Below, one piece after another: positions 22,207 to 32,136 of a DNA stretch of 64,000 bases (position 1 is the stretch's first letter; each line of letters begins with the position of its first letter). Source of the DNA: Symsagittifera roscoffensis (Eukaryota > Xenacoelomorpha > Acoela > Convolutidae); assembly GCF_963678635.1 (NCBI RefSeq), contig NC_087063.1, forward strand, positions 8,152,386 through 8,216,385, read 5' to 3'. The notes under the pieces were generated by a model that ran no database searches, was not told the DNA's origin, and was given only the letters and a program-made list of their open reading frames with translations. The position numbers and the translations under genes were made by a program.

Positions 22207-22463
22207 TGTCATACCGCTACTGCAGTAGTAGTATTTATATACGTATGTACAGCTAACCTTCGGTGCTTAATCATTACTGTATGGTATGCTCATGGTCATA
22301 CGTGAGTGATGACACTGAGATTAAGCGAGAGATCAGAGTTCGTAACATTGATCTAACTCTCAGTACAACAACAAAACAAAAGAATAAGAAAACCTAAATT
22401 CAATAGTAAAATAAAGTATGGAATTACAACTTGATTTCAACTGATATCGCAACGCATATCACA
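22207..22463 (+). repeat. 5' LTR of the gypsy element
   Basis: It starts TGTCATACCG and ends ATATCACA. It contains a CTACTGCAGTAG palindrome near the start, a TATA-like TATTTATATAC at about 22,231, and an AATAAA at 22,410-22,415. Four substitutions separate it from the 3' LTR. Confidence 0.93.
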
Positions 22464-23524
22464 TGGCGCAGCCAGCAGGATTCGCAGCTCAAGACAACAG
22501 AACGGACATGGGAATTCCGGTATTTTGGGCGTCAGAGAATCTAGACCCTCCGTGGCAATTCAAAATCTGATTCGAACAATTTCTCATGGCGGTTACGGTT
22601 AAAGAAAATGTGAACCCAGAGATTATTTTGGAAGAACCAAAAGACATATTAGAGGAACCACCACCACGCCCTGAAACACCCAGAGACGGGGAGAATGAAG
22701 ATGCGAGGAACGCTAGGATTCTTAGAGATAAGCTAGCAATGGATAGAGTAGTATTGGAGAACGAAGAGAGAAGGACAAGAGGACCACGAGTCGGACACAA
22801 TGTCTTCTACAACGAAGTACAAAAGAAATTGGTGTCCAGATTATTTTTGTCTTTGGGTACAGAGGGAAAGAAAAGATTCCTACAAAAGAACCCGCATGCT
22901 GAAATATCGAAAATGACGTTCAAGGAAATAACAGATTTGGCAGATGTCTCGTTTCAAAAGGTAAAATGTGTAACATACGAAAGATACAAGTTATTTACGA
23001 GAATTCAAGAATCGGGAGAATCGCTGGAATCATTTCACGCAGCGCTAACTGCACAAGCAGCCCGATCAGAACTGGGAGCATTGGAAAATGAAATAGTCCG
23101 AGACCTGTTCATCTCAAAAATGAAAAACATGATCTTGCAGGACACGTTGACATTCGAGACTCTAGACCTGGAGGAGGTTCTGAAAAGGGCTATAAAATTC
23201 GAACATAGCAAGTTAACCACAATGGCGTTTCAAAAGACTAATGCTGCGGCCACAGGGGGATCAAGTAACAACCACTCGGGTGTGAGAATAAAACAAGAAC
23301 CTGTAATGGCAGTTAGAAATTTGGCGGGGACAAACAAAACTCCAAATAGAAGGGAATCGAATAAAAGACAAAACAATAACAAGAATCAAAACACGAAAAC
23401 AAAACCATGTAATAGATGTGGAAGGACGTTTGAACAGGGACACCTGAAAAATTGTCCAGCGATGGGGAAAACCTGTAAACACTGTGGCAAACCCAATCAT
23501 TTCGCTAAAATGTGCAGATCCTAA
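22463..23524 (+). pseudogene. gag: gag capsid/nucleocapsid protein (one premature stop)
   Basis: The frame opens at ATG 22,463, straddling the LTR/primer-site junction, and is interrupted once by TGA at 22,568-22,570. The context (PPWQFKI*FEQFLMA) suggests the stop was a Trp codon. An ATG at 22,586 could restart after the lesion. A capsid-like helical region follows. The C-terminus carries a basic stretch and two zinc knuckles: CNRCGRTFEQGHLKNC (atypical spacing) and CKHCGKPNHFAKMC (C-x2-C-x4-H-x4-C). The total of 353 codons is normal for gypsy gag. TAA 23,522-23,524 ends it, and pol follows in the same frame. Confidence 0.85.
22464..22481 (+). promoter_or_regulatory. Primer binding site (tRNA-Ser type)
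   Basis: TGGCGCAGCCAGCAGGAT directly follows the 5' LTR. It is complementary to a tRNA 3' end in CCA with an ATCCTGC T-stem, the pattern of eukaryotic tRNA-Ser. Complementarity continues a few bases further (TCG). The gag ATG (22,463-22,465) overlaps its first bases. Confidence 0.75.
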
Positions 23525-24265
23525 CAAGTAAGTGAAGTTGCAGAAGACTCGGAAAGATCGGTAGAGGAATGCGATCAGATAAGTGAAGGTGTTGGGTCAT
23601 GTAGCGAATTTGAAGTTATGTCGATACAAACCTATCAACCGGAAAACGAGAGAGTTTCAAAATATGTGAAAGACCGAATCAACGAAATGAGGGACAAACC
23701 AAACGGAAAAATGGCGCGAGTTCAGAAAATAGATTCGATCCGCGATCCAACATTGAATCGTGTAAAATCACTAAAGGCCATGGTACGAATAGATAACCAG
23801 ATAATTCAATTAACAGTGGACACTGGAAGTCCAGTTTCATTTCTCAACTGGGCGACAACAAAGGAAATTATGGAAAAATCAAACAAAGTAAGATTCATAC
23901 CGTCCGATAAACTGAATTTACAAACCAAATTCGTGGACTACAACAAACAACCGATCAGTATACTGGGAGCCCTAAAAAACAATCTGAGGTCAGCGGGCTG
24001 GGAAGTAAAGGGTGCCACCTTTCTGGTATCAGAACGAAAAACTAGATGTATCATGGGACTAGATTTGCAAGGACAAGTGGGAATAGTGACTACACAAAAA
24101 CCAGCGCCCAAGGAACTCACCAGGTTTGACGTGCTTATGTGCGAGCAGTCAGAAGGTTGGAAAGAAAAATTTTTCTCTCAATTTAAAAACCTATTTGAAA
24201 GGCAAGGCACTTCGAAAAATCACATTGTCAGTTCAAAATTTAAATATCCATTATGTCCGATCTAA
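23525..24265 (+). pseudogene. pol: pol: aspartic protease region and N-terminal RT linker
   Basis: The frame is continuous with gag apart from the single TAA; an ATG at 23,618 is available. The protease active site is VDTGSPVSFL (about residues 98-107 of the post-stop frame). A hydrophobic CIMGLDLQG segment follows, corresponding to the second conserved block (ILG-type) of retropepsins. The protein would cleave the Gag-Pol precursor. The frame stops at TAA 24,263-24,265 where neighbouring sequence suggests a Gln codon, and a frameshift follows. Confidence 0.8.
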
Positions 24266-24933
24266 GAAAAGGGGAGAAGAATCCCAATTCACAAGATAAA
24301 GTCGAAAAAGAAATCGAGAAGTTGTTGACAGAAGGTCATATAACAAAACTTGATAAATGTACAAGTGATTGCTTTATCGCTCCGATTGTGATAACAGCAA
24401 AGAAGGACGACTCAAAAAAATTGGCAATGGATGCAAAACCAATCAATAGACAATTGTTCAAAAACAAATACCAAATGCCAAATGTAGATGAACTCATTGA
24501 TGGGGTAAGCCAGATTGTAACTGAAAACAAAAAGGGTACGCTATATTTTTTGGTGTTAGATTAGAAATATGCGTAGAGTCAATTAAAATTGGCTGCAGAT
24601 ACAGCTAGACAATGCAACTTCAACATTGTTGGAGGAAAAGCAACTGGAACCTACAGATTCTTGACAGGGTTCTATGGTTTAGCAGATATGCCAGCTGAAT
24701 TTCAAAAGGCTATGGACAGAACCATCAACCACGCTAAAAACACGTTCTGTTTTCTGTCAAAGGGAAGTGAAATTGAACATGCAAATTCGGTAGAAGCAGT
24801 ATTAAAAAAATTGGATGCGGAAAATTTGGCGTTGAAACTATCAAAATGCGAATTTTTCAAACAAGAAGTGAATTGGTTGGGTCATCATCTCTCAGAGGAG
24901 TTAAACCAAAAATCACTAAAACGGAAGCAGTAG
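24253..24933 (+). pseudogene. pol: pol: reverse transcriptase, inactivated
   Basis: The fingers region (KVEKEIEKLLTEGHI, then SDCFIAPIVITAKKDD...LAMDAKPINR) leads to the first catalytic block FLVLD. TAG stops follow at 24,562-24,564 and 24,574-24,576, in what should be an LDLKYAY-type motif. The frame then continues through LTGFYGLADMPAEFQKAMD. The YxDD box is missing: FCFL (24,745-24,756) is followed directly by SKGSE, an in-frame loss of about six residues including both Asp. A 1-nt frameshift near 24,893-24,900 moves the reading to the next frame. No enzyme activity is possible from this copy. Confidence 0.85.
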
Positions 24934-25955
24934 TAAATTTAAACCCGCCGAAATCAATTAAACAGGTAAGGTCATTCCTGGGAAGCATAAATCACTTAGC
25001 TAAATTTATACCTAACGCAGCAAGTCTGACTGAAAAATTAAGACCACTTCTAAAAGGAGAGAATCAAAAGAAAAAGTTAAAAAACATGAAACTCCCGGTG
25101 AAAAAATTTGAGTGGGGGGAGGAACACACCGTAGTGTTTAATGCTATAAAAGAAGCTGTGGCAGGTATAACAAAAGTACATTATTACGATGCTATTCGAG
25201 AAACACGAGTTAAATGCGATGCTAGCCATGATGGGTTAGGGGCTACTTTAGAACAACAAAATGATGAAGGCCTGTGGGTCCCAATTTCATTCGCATCCCG
25301 ATACCTAAATGCCCAAGAAAAAAAATATTCAACAAATGAATTGGAGTTATTGGCAGTTGTTTGGGCAGTAGATAGATATAAACACTACCTCCTGGGGACA
25401 ACATTTATCATTGCAACTGACCATAAAGCGCTTACAACAGCATTGGATGTCAACAAATCAAACAAGACCTACCAATCACGTTTAACCCGGTGGGTTGACC
25501 GGTTACTGCCATATCAGTTCAAAATAGTTCACATTCCGGGGAGGGACATGGGCATAGTTGACTATTTATCGCGTGATCCCTTCAATGATCCCTGGCCCGA
25601 ATCAGAATTAGACGAAAAGTTTGTAGTAGCGACAATAAACTCCTTTCATGAAGCGTTCGACTGCTGGAACAGTATGCTTAAAGAAATTGGGTCACTCAAC
25701 CGGAACGAAAACGTTCTAGAATGTTCTAGAAGGAATGCTAAGAAACAGTCATCAAGTAATGGTTGCTATAGCAACCAAAACGGTCAAAACCGAACAAAGC
25801 TCGACCGGAACGAGAGAAAACAGTTTTCACGACTGCAAAAACAGCAAAACACAACATTTCAACATAAGCAAATCACTTTTTCGTCAAATCAACTCAACAA
25901 ACAGTCAGTCTTAAATAAATTCAAAATCATAAAACAACCAGTACCGGAAATTTAA
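24903..25955 (+). pseudogene. pol: pol: RT thumb/connection and RNase H
   Basis: The frame opens after the shift near 24,897. The connection block NPPKSIKQVRSFLGSINHLAKF is typical of gypsy elements. RNase H follows: KCDASHDGLGATL (first Asp, about 25,218), STNELELLAVVWAV (Glu), IIATDHKAL (Asp, about 25,420) and HIPGRDMGIVDYLSR (late Asp). The core catalytic set is intact. The C-terminal 90 residues are Asn/Gln/Lys-rich and low-complexity. The frame ends at TAA 25,953-25,955. Confidence 0.85.
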
Positions 25956-25980
25956 AAAAAAAACAGACTCAAGGATCGAG

Positions 25981-26532
25981 ATGTCAGGAAACGGAAACAG
26001 ATCATACGACTGGTGGTCGAGCTCACCACAAGAATGGCGGAATGAGGAGCGCGAGGAGAGTCTAATGGACCCAAAGTGGAACCGCTCACTATCCAACACA
26101 AATGAACTTTCGGAAGAGGAGGAGATCACAGAGACAGTTCAGCGTACAAGAAAAATAATTCGAGGGGGCCGGAAAAACAGAGATAGCTCCGACAGTGAAA
26201 CACGACATGCATCACGGGTGAAATGGCAGCTGGAACCGGATCAACAAAGTGAAGCGGATCAAAGACTACTCTTATTCTGGCAGCTAATAGGCGGAGAAGA
26301 CAATGTTCAGGAAAATAGAGAACTGGTGGCACACACCCAAGAAGTCAGGGACAGCTCGGAACTCAAATCAAGTTCAGCAGTGACTAAACCGATCGCATCG
26401 GCGGAACGGAAACTCAGTGAGGTGCAAGTAATAGAGATGGACCTGACAACCACAGAAGAGGCGGAGAGTGAAGACGAAGTGTGCTCAATAGAACCGCCAA
26501 AGGGACTGGGAAAAACGAAAACTGTTCGATAA
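25981..26532 (+). pseudogene. pol: pol: acidic linker between RNase H and integrase
   Basis: This 183-codon frame is rich in Glu, Ser, Arg and Asp (ELSEEEEITETVQ, EEAESEDEVCSIE) and has no recognisable domain. It lies between RNase H and integrase and is separated from each by a frameshift (about 25,955-25,981 and about 26,525). Such a long acidic insert is not standard in gypsy pol, so it may be a lineage-specific spacer. Confidence 0.6.
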
Positions 26533-27004
26533 AAGTTTACTAGCAGAATTGACCACAGAAGACACGTGGATGGACCGCCTCAGACGAGTGATCGAAAGAG
26601 GGGACAAACAAGCATTTGAATTGATGGGACCTTATACAAATCCGTTGTGGTCACAGATGGCAGTTCAGGACGACTGCATCTTGGTGAATAACCGGCTAGC
26701 AGTTCCAGTACAACTAAGACAAGCTGTCCTGAAACGAATACATCGTGGGCATCCAGGCCAGGAGGCTATGTTGGGAGCAGCGCAATATCTGTGGTGGCCT
26801 CATATGAATAAGGACATCGTGAATTTGGCAGAGGAGTGCCGTAGCTGTACCAGATATGGTAAGAATGTAAAATACCTTATTTCGAAAAATTCGTCAAAAC
26901 CACTGCCACTGCTCACGCAGCCGGGACAGGAGGTACAATTAGACTACGCGGGGCCTATAGAAAATCAAATAGGAAAAAATCTACCTTTTAGTAGCTATAG
27001 ATAG
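26533..27004 (+). pseudogene. pol: pol: integrase N-terminal zinc domain and first catalytic Asp
   Basis: The frame resumes as LLAELTTEDTWMDRLRRV. The zinc-binding domain is RIHRGHPGQEAM...WWPHMNKDIVNLAEECRSC, giving the H..H and C..C ligands. The core follows with VQLDYAGPI holding the first catalytic Asp (about 26,943). A frameshift at about 26,965-26,975 ends this reading at TAG 27,002-27,004 and the core continues in another frame. Confidence 0.85.
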
Positions 27005-28937
27005 ATTCTCAAAATTTCCATCAGTGAAGGTTACGAAATCCACAAGTGGAAAGTGCACAGTAAAATTCTTGAGATCATATATCGACACACATGGAGTCCC
27101 TGAATCAATTCGTTCGGACCAATTTTCAGGCTTTAAGGGGAAAACGCTAAAAAAAATCTGTTCGGAACTCAAAATCGAGCAAAAATTTTGTCCGGTGGGG
27201 GACCACAGAGGTTGTGGTTTGGTCGAACGTACAATCCAAACTATAAAAAGAAGACTGGGAGTGATAATGCTCGAAGAAAATAATAAATCAATCAAATTAT
27301 GTCTCAGCACTATAATGAGAGATTTACTGTGGAACAAGCAGAAAACAATTCAAGTGTCCCCGTTTCAAGCACATTTCGGCAGACTACCAAAAACAGAATT
27401 TAAAATTGTGAGGGATAGGTTTTTAAATAATTCTGATTATTTAGACAAACAACACTTGGAACGCTCAGCACTGACGGCCTCCCAACTGAAACGGAGAATT
27501 GACCAGTCGAGCGAGAATCTGAAAATAGTGCGCAAGGGACAACTTAGCAGGGATACAAGCCCACTGCACAAGCAGCAGTTAATATCGGACAGAGACAAAG
27601 AAAGGGCCAAAGCTCTAAAGGAATTGTTGGAGGCGAACGCCCGTTGGAACAACGAAAGAAGGGACGCGGCTAAAAACTATATCAGGAAATTAGTGGACGA
27701 GACAGGGCTACTCAATCCCGACCTTCGAAAGGAAATGATCTATTCTTGGGAGAAAAGATTTGTGGAGGACAAAGTAGAAAATCAATGTAAATCACAACCC
27801 AAGACAATACTCCGAAAGGACCCACTAAGGAAAAGCGGACAAGCCTTAACCAGACCACTAAAAGGGAAAATCGCTTCAGAAACGGACTCAACAATTAAGA
27901 CATCGGCCGGTTCGATTTATAGGAAATCGGATATAGCACAATCGAAAACGGTACTGACACAAGAAAATCAGCGAAGCACGAGTAAAAGTCCATCGTTGGA
28001 ACCTACAAAAAAGTTTAAGAGAATCAGTTCTCCAGAATTACTCGAGGAGCTGGGATCAGAAGACGAACTTCAAGGAGAAATGGAAATCGCAGATGCAATG
28101 AATCCCACAAAGCGTTTTCAGAAAAGCCAAACAATAGTTACTTCTAAGGACACAGAAGCCGGGGGAGGTCCGAATCTGGCAGTCAAAAGAGCAAAACCCA
28201 ATTTGGCGGGCCCAAAGTCAACTATAGAGGAAAATAACACAAACAAGCCGGAGAAGAGCGGAAAGGAAAAGAAAGGCCGAAACAAGCAGCAACAGGGGAC
28301 AAGCCAAACTGCGACTGCAGCCAACCCGGAACAGGAGCAATCGACATCTAAGCCGGAAAGAGTAGACACCAAAATTCAGTCCAGTTCTACGCCAAAGGCT
28401 AAACAGCGGCCGAAATTGAAATGCATTGACTCTCACACTCCTTTAGAAGACATAGTCGGCACATTTCACAATCGTAATTTAGCACCGTCCGAATGGGAGA
28501 AGTACGCGGACCAATTGTTAAAAAGAGGAGTACAGCGAGTTGCAGACGAAATTCGAGGAAATCCACAACAAAGTTTGGAAATGGACACAAATTTCGAACC
28601 ACCACAAGGATTTTCGGACGAATCAAGTACGGAAGAGTCAGGGATTAGACGAAGCTCCAGACAAACGAAAAACAAAGAACCTAAACGATTCGGAGATCCG
28701 ATAAAGCACTCAATTAAAGAAATATCAGAAAATCTCACAGGGGGAGGTCTTTTAAAGGAGGCACTTAAAGAATACAGAAATCAACTGAGAGATTTCAAAG
28801 ATCGTAACGATAAACCAATGGAAACAAAAGTGCGACGACTCGAAAGACATCTGTTCATGCGAAAATTCGGATACGCTACACTAGACGAGGGAGTCGATTG
28901 GAACCCGAGTTGGGAAATAGAGCTGGAAGAAAACTGA
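26976..28937 (+). pseudogene. pol: pol: integrase core and long C-terminal extension
   Basis: The core continues as LLVAIDRFSKFPSVKV (ATG 27,024 lies inside). SIRSDQFSGFKG holds the second catalytic Asp and DHRGCGLVERTIQTIKRR the catalytic Glu, so the D,D-35-E set is intact when all frames are considered. After the core an unusually long tail of roughly 450 residues follows. It is Lys/Glu/Ser/Gln-rich, with a GIRRSSRQTKNKEPKRFGD motif near the end, and stops at TGA 28,935-28,937. Such extensions often tether the element to chromatin or RNA; the role here is unknown. Confidence 0.85.
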
Positions 28938-29051
28938 AAAGTCCATAATCTAAAATCGTCAATTAACCAAGAGACTTTCTTTGAACTGAGTATATTGAAC
29001 TCTTTTTAAATAAATTATCCTACTTATGTTGTATGATTTATTTCTTTCACC

Positions 29052-29059
29052 GAGGGGGG
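29052..29059 (+). promoter_or_regulatory. Polypurine tract of the gypsy element
   Basis: GAGGGGGG lies two bases before the 3' LTR (TGTCATACC at 29,062), as required for plus-strand priming. Confidence 0.8.
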
Positions 29060-29061
29060 TG

Positions 29062-29318
29062 TGTCATACCGCTACTGCAGTAGCAGTATTTATATACGTA
29101 TGTACAGCTAACCTTCGGTGCTTAATCATTACTGTATGGTATGCTCAAGGTCATACGTGAGTGATGACACTGAGATTAAGCGAGAGATCAGAGTTCGTAA
29201 CATTGATCTAACTCTCAGTACAACAACAAAACAAAAGAATAAGAAAACCTAAATTCAATAGTAAAATAAAGTATTGAATTACAACTTGTTTTCAACTGAT
29301 ATCGCAACGCATATCACA
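29062..29318 (+). repeat. 3' LTR of the gypsy element
   Basis: Same length as the 5' LTR (257 bp) with four substitutions. It ends ATATCACA. Thirteen bases separate it from the right flanking repeat. Confidence 0.93.
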
Positions 29319-29331
29319 ACTCTACGCAACA

Positions 29332-29591
29332 CGAACAAACTACATATATATTTCTTTAAAAAGTAACTTTGAAAGTAAAATAAATTGATCTTATTTACAA
29401 AAAAAATTATCAAAAAATAGTTATAATTAGTATTTTGGGTAAAATAAAATATAAAAATAGCTATCGATGTTCCATTCAAAAACACTTTTCTCAAACAAGT
29501 TGTTCTGCGCGCTGTTTTTAAATTTATATTTTATTTGGAGCCTTTTTTGAAATTAATACAGTGGCTAGGAGGATATTCTACGGTAGGTCAC
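29332..29591 (+). repeat. Direct repeat flanking the gypsy element, right copy
   Basis: Second copy of the ~255-bp sequence left of the element. It begins CGAACAAACTAC and ends CTACGGTAGGTCAC, then unique DNA (TTAGGGGGTACA) follows. The largest difference is a few extra bases near 29,540. Confidence 0.9.
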
Positions 29592-30113
29592 TTAGGGGGT
29601 ACATTGTGCGTTTGATCATTTTCCTGACATGATTTCAAGCGACTCTATGGAGTTAAAAAATGAACAGTTTTTTTGCGTTAAGATTGTGGAGCTTTGTTCT
29701 TGATACGATGCCAGAGGTATTGAGTATTGTGCGGCTTAGTGACGTGTATTGTAATTGAGTATATCCGCTTTGTGGCATTTTGGGCATTTTCTGAGCAGAT
29801 TACAACCTTCAAAATTCTCCGTCTGACATATGGAAAAACTATTTCCCCGACAGGCCCGTTCTAATTTCATTAGTAACATAATACCATTCAATTTAGAATC
29901 TGTACTGAAAGCGTGAAAGAGTATTCTTTTTTTTGTGAAAAGTATTTGAAGTTGAACTTGTTCACTTGGGTTACTTGATAATTGCTTTGATATATCGATT
30001 TCATTCCAATTACCTTTGATTTTTATAAACTAAAAAAACAAGAGAGCAATCGCAAAAACCTTATTATGCGAGAACTGAACTACTTTCATCAGTTTAGTTT
30101 GAATATAGTCTTC
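29592..30113. other. Non-coding AT-rich stretch
   Basis: No ORF, repeat or motif of note was seen. Confidence 0.6.
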
Positions 30114-30292
30114 AAAGAAACATAATGGAGATTTAGATTTATAATTAATTTTCAAATGAAACATTTTAAAATAAAACTGAATTGGTATGTTACATCCCGA
30201 AAGGTAGGGATGTAACATACATCAATTCAGTTTTATTTTAAAATAATGTTTTTAATTTGAAAATTAATTATAACTCTCCTTTATGTTTCTTT
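30114..30292. repeat. Long palindrome (about 85-bp arms, 8-nt loop)
   Basis: The left arm 30,114-30,198 (ending GTATGTTACATCCC) and right arm 30,207-30,292 (starting GGGATGTAACATAC) are near-perfect reverse complements across AAAATAAAACTGAATT, AATTAATTTTCAAAT and AAAGAAACATAA segments. Only a few mismatches and 1-4-nt indels occur. The loop is GAAAGGTA. It could be a foldback MITE or a hairpin RNA source. Confidence 0.88.
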
Positions 30293-30721
30293 ATAATTTT
30301 TATAATTTTGTTGTTTTATAATGTTTATGCTTCTTGCGATTTATGCCAGGTTGCATTTTTCGCCTATAAATCATCGTGCTAAAATGTCTTAAAACCCAAT
30401 CACAACAGAAACTATGAGTACCAAATGTTATAAAGAAGGGGATGGGGATTTTAAGATGAGCCGAGCGCCGAAAAACAAAACTGTGCAAACATTTTTTTTT
30501 TGGTCAAGATCTTTCAATAAGTCGAGAATTTTTGGCCCGCTGAAAGATGAATTTTTGATTGAGAGCTTGGAAAATTCAAACGATTGTCTCGAAAAAAAAA
30601 GAGAATGTTGAAAACCCAGATCATTTAAGTAACCCTACCATTCTTGCAAAAACAAAAGATCCGACCCTACAGAGGTGAAAATAGGAGTCTTTGGGAGCGG
30701 AAATGTCGGTTGCCGAAAAAT

Positions 30722-30777
30722 AATTTAATTTAGCAGAATAAAAACGCGTAATTTAATTTAGCAGAATAAAAACGCGC
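30722..30777. repeat. Two-unit short tandem repeat
   Basis: TAATTTAATTTAGCAGAATAAAAACGCG occurs twice in succession, followed by a partial third copy of the end (CTAAAAACGC). Confidence 0.8.
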
Positions 30778-31746
30778 AGACTAAAAACGCAAATTAACTG
30801 ATTTAATTGTTTCCGTATATTTTACGCCATTTTTTTTAGCGTTAACTCTTTCTACTCCAAATAATTTATCCTAGAAATTTTTTACACCAAAATCATTTTA
30901 CTCCCACGTTATTTTAGCCGATTTTAAGCATTTACTTCAAAAAGAGCGTTACTTTTGTGTCCGCATATATATTCACCATTTTCTGATTTGCTTTAAATAC
31001 ACCTAACATAATGAAAGCAAGGCGAACGATATAGAAAAAACTTGTTAAAAAAGTTTAGTTAAAAAGTCGTTAAGTGACTGAATGAAAAACATACAGCATA
31101 ATTATTTCGCATTTTCCCCGAAAGTCGAATCAATTAATGAAACTCAATATCGAATATTATCTAAGTGATGCAGCTGCTCTTTTGAGAATAGAGATTTGAC
31201 AAGAATTCGGAAACAGCGGGATGGTTTATTTACTTAAACTAAATCTCAGAAATAATTTGTCCCTCGTGAGTCGACTTCAAAGCTATAACTTAAAAAAAGG
31301 ATGAAATTGAAAACCCTGATTGCTTAATTAATTGTGTAATGCATGCAAATATCAAAAAAATATATATACGCAAGACACGGAATCAATCAAATTGGAAAAA
31401 GTCATCAAATGAATAGGTAGATTACTGTCCATTTCTTATTTTATTTTCAATTGCAGTCTTAAATGGAAACGTTTATTTTGGTCCGACAACTCAATCTCCA
31501 CATCAAGCAACAAACTTTTTCACAAATTAAATAGTGTTTTGAATTCTCGTCTACTTGAAGCAGCATCTAAAATGATCGCAGGCCCCTGCTGCGAAACTAA
31601 CGTCTCATCACAAGAACTATTGCTTTGGGATTAAATTGCTCGTATACAGTTTTTTTTGAAAATAATTCAATCTTTTGCATTTAAAACATCTTCAAAAAAA
31701 CACAGCAGAAATCTCTGAAAAAATAGAAAATCATTTAAATTTTGAG
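30778..31746. other. Non-coding AT-rich stretch
   Basis: No gene, repeat or motif could be supported here. Confidence 0.55.
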
Positions 31747-32136
31747 CAGGCGCGGATCTAGGAATTTATCGAGGGGGTGCAGTTTTTCAAAAAAAATTTT
31801 GAAAATTTTGTCGACTTTTTTTATGTCAACAAATTGATTTTCTGAGCTCACCCAAATCACTATAAAGACCCTACTTTGACCTATTTTTCTGCGCCGCAAC
31901 CAAATTTTTGAGAAAAAAAGCCAAAAACGGCGTTTTTAGGCTTTTTTGGAAAATTTCGACCAAAAAATTGCGTTTTTTCTGAGCGCGCTCCCCCCTCAAA
32001 ATTAGTATAGATTAGTATAGATGGTCAGCCAAAAAAAGATATCTCAAAATAGTACAAAGGGGGGACCCTTTGGGTCGGCAGGGGGTCGAATCCTTGAGGA
32101 GAGGGCGTCTGCTTTCCTCCCCTAAATCCGCTGCTG
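31747..32136 (+). mobile_element. hAT-type MITE (copy 2)
   Basis: The 5' tip CAGGCGCGGATCTAGG and 3' tip AATCCGCTGCTG are degraded inverted ends of the family seen at 55,308. Internal blocks (GTCGAC, CTGCGCCGC, TTGCGTTTTTTCTG, GGGTCGGCAGGGGGTCGAAT) match in order. The flanking octamers ATTTTGAG and GTTTTGTG agree at 6 of 8 positions, consistent with an old 8-bp target duplication. No coding capacity. Confidence 0.75.

Larger units (their letters stand above)
22207..29318 (+). mobile_element. Ty3/gypsy LTR retrotransposon, full-length but defective
   Basis: The 257-bp LTRs (22,207-22,463 and 29,062-29,318) enclose a tRNA-Ser-like primer site, gag with zinc knuckles, protease, RT, RNase H, integrase and a G-rich polypurine tract. 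The order protease-RT-RNase H-integrase is that of Ty3/gypsy. The tRNA-Ser primer and an integrase signature of the HRG..GLVER type suggest a Mag-like lineage (inference). Lesions include a TGA in gag, TAA and TAG stops in pol, at least four frameshifts and loss of the RT catalytic box. The LTRs differ at 4 of 257 positions, so insertion is fairly recent. No short target duplication was found. Confidence 0.93.

Noticed and set aside
28118-28738. Minus-strand ORFs under the integrase tail
   Set aside because: Shadows of the Lys/Glu/Ser-rich pol C-terminus.
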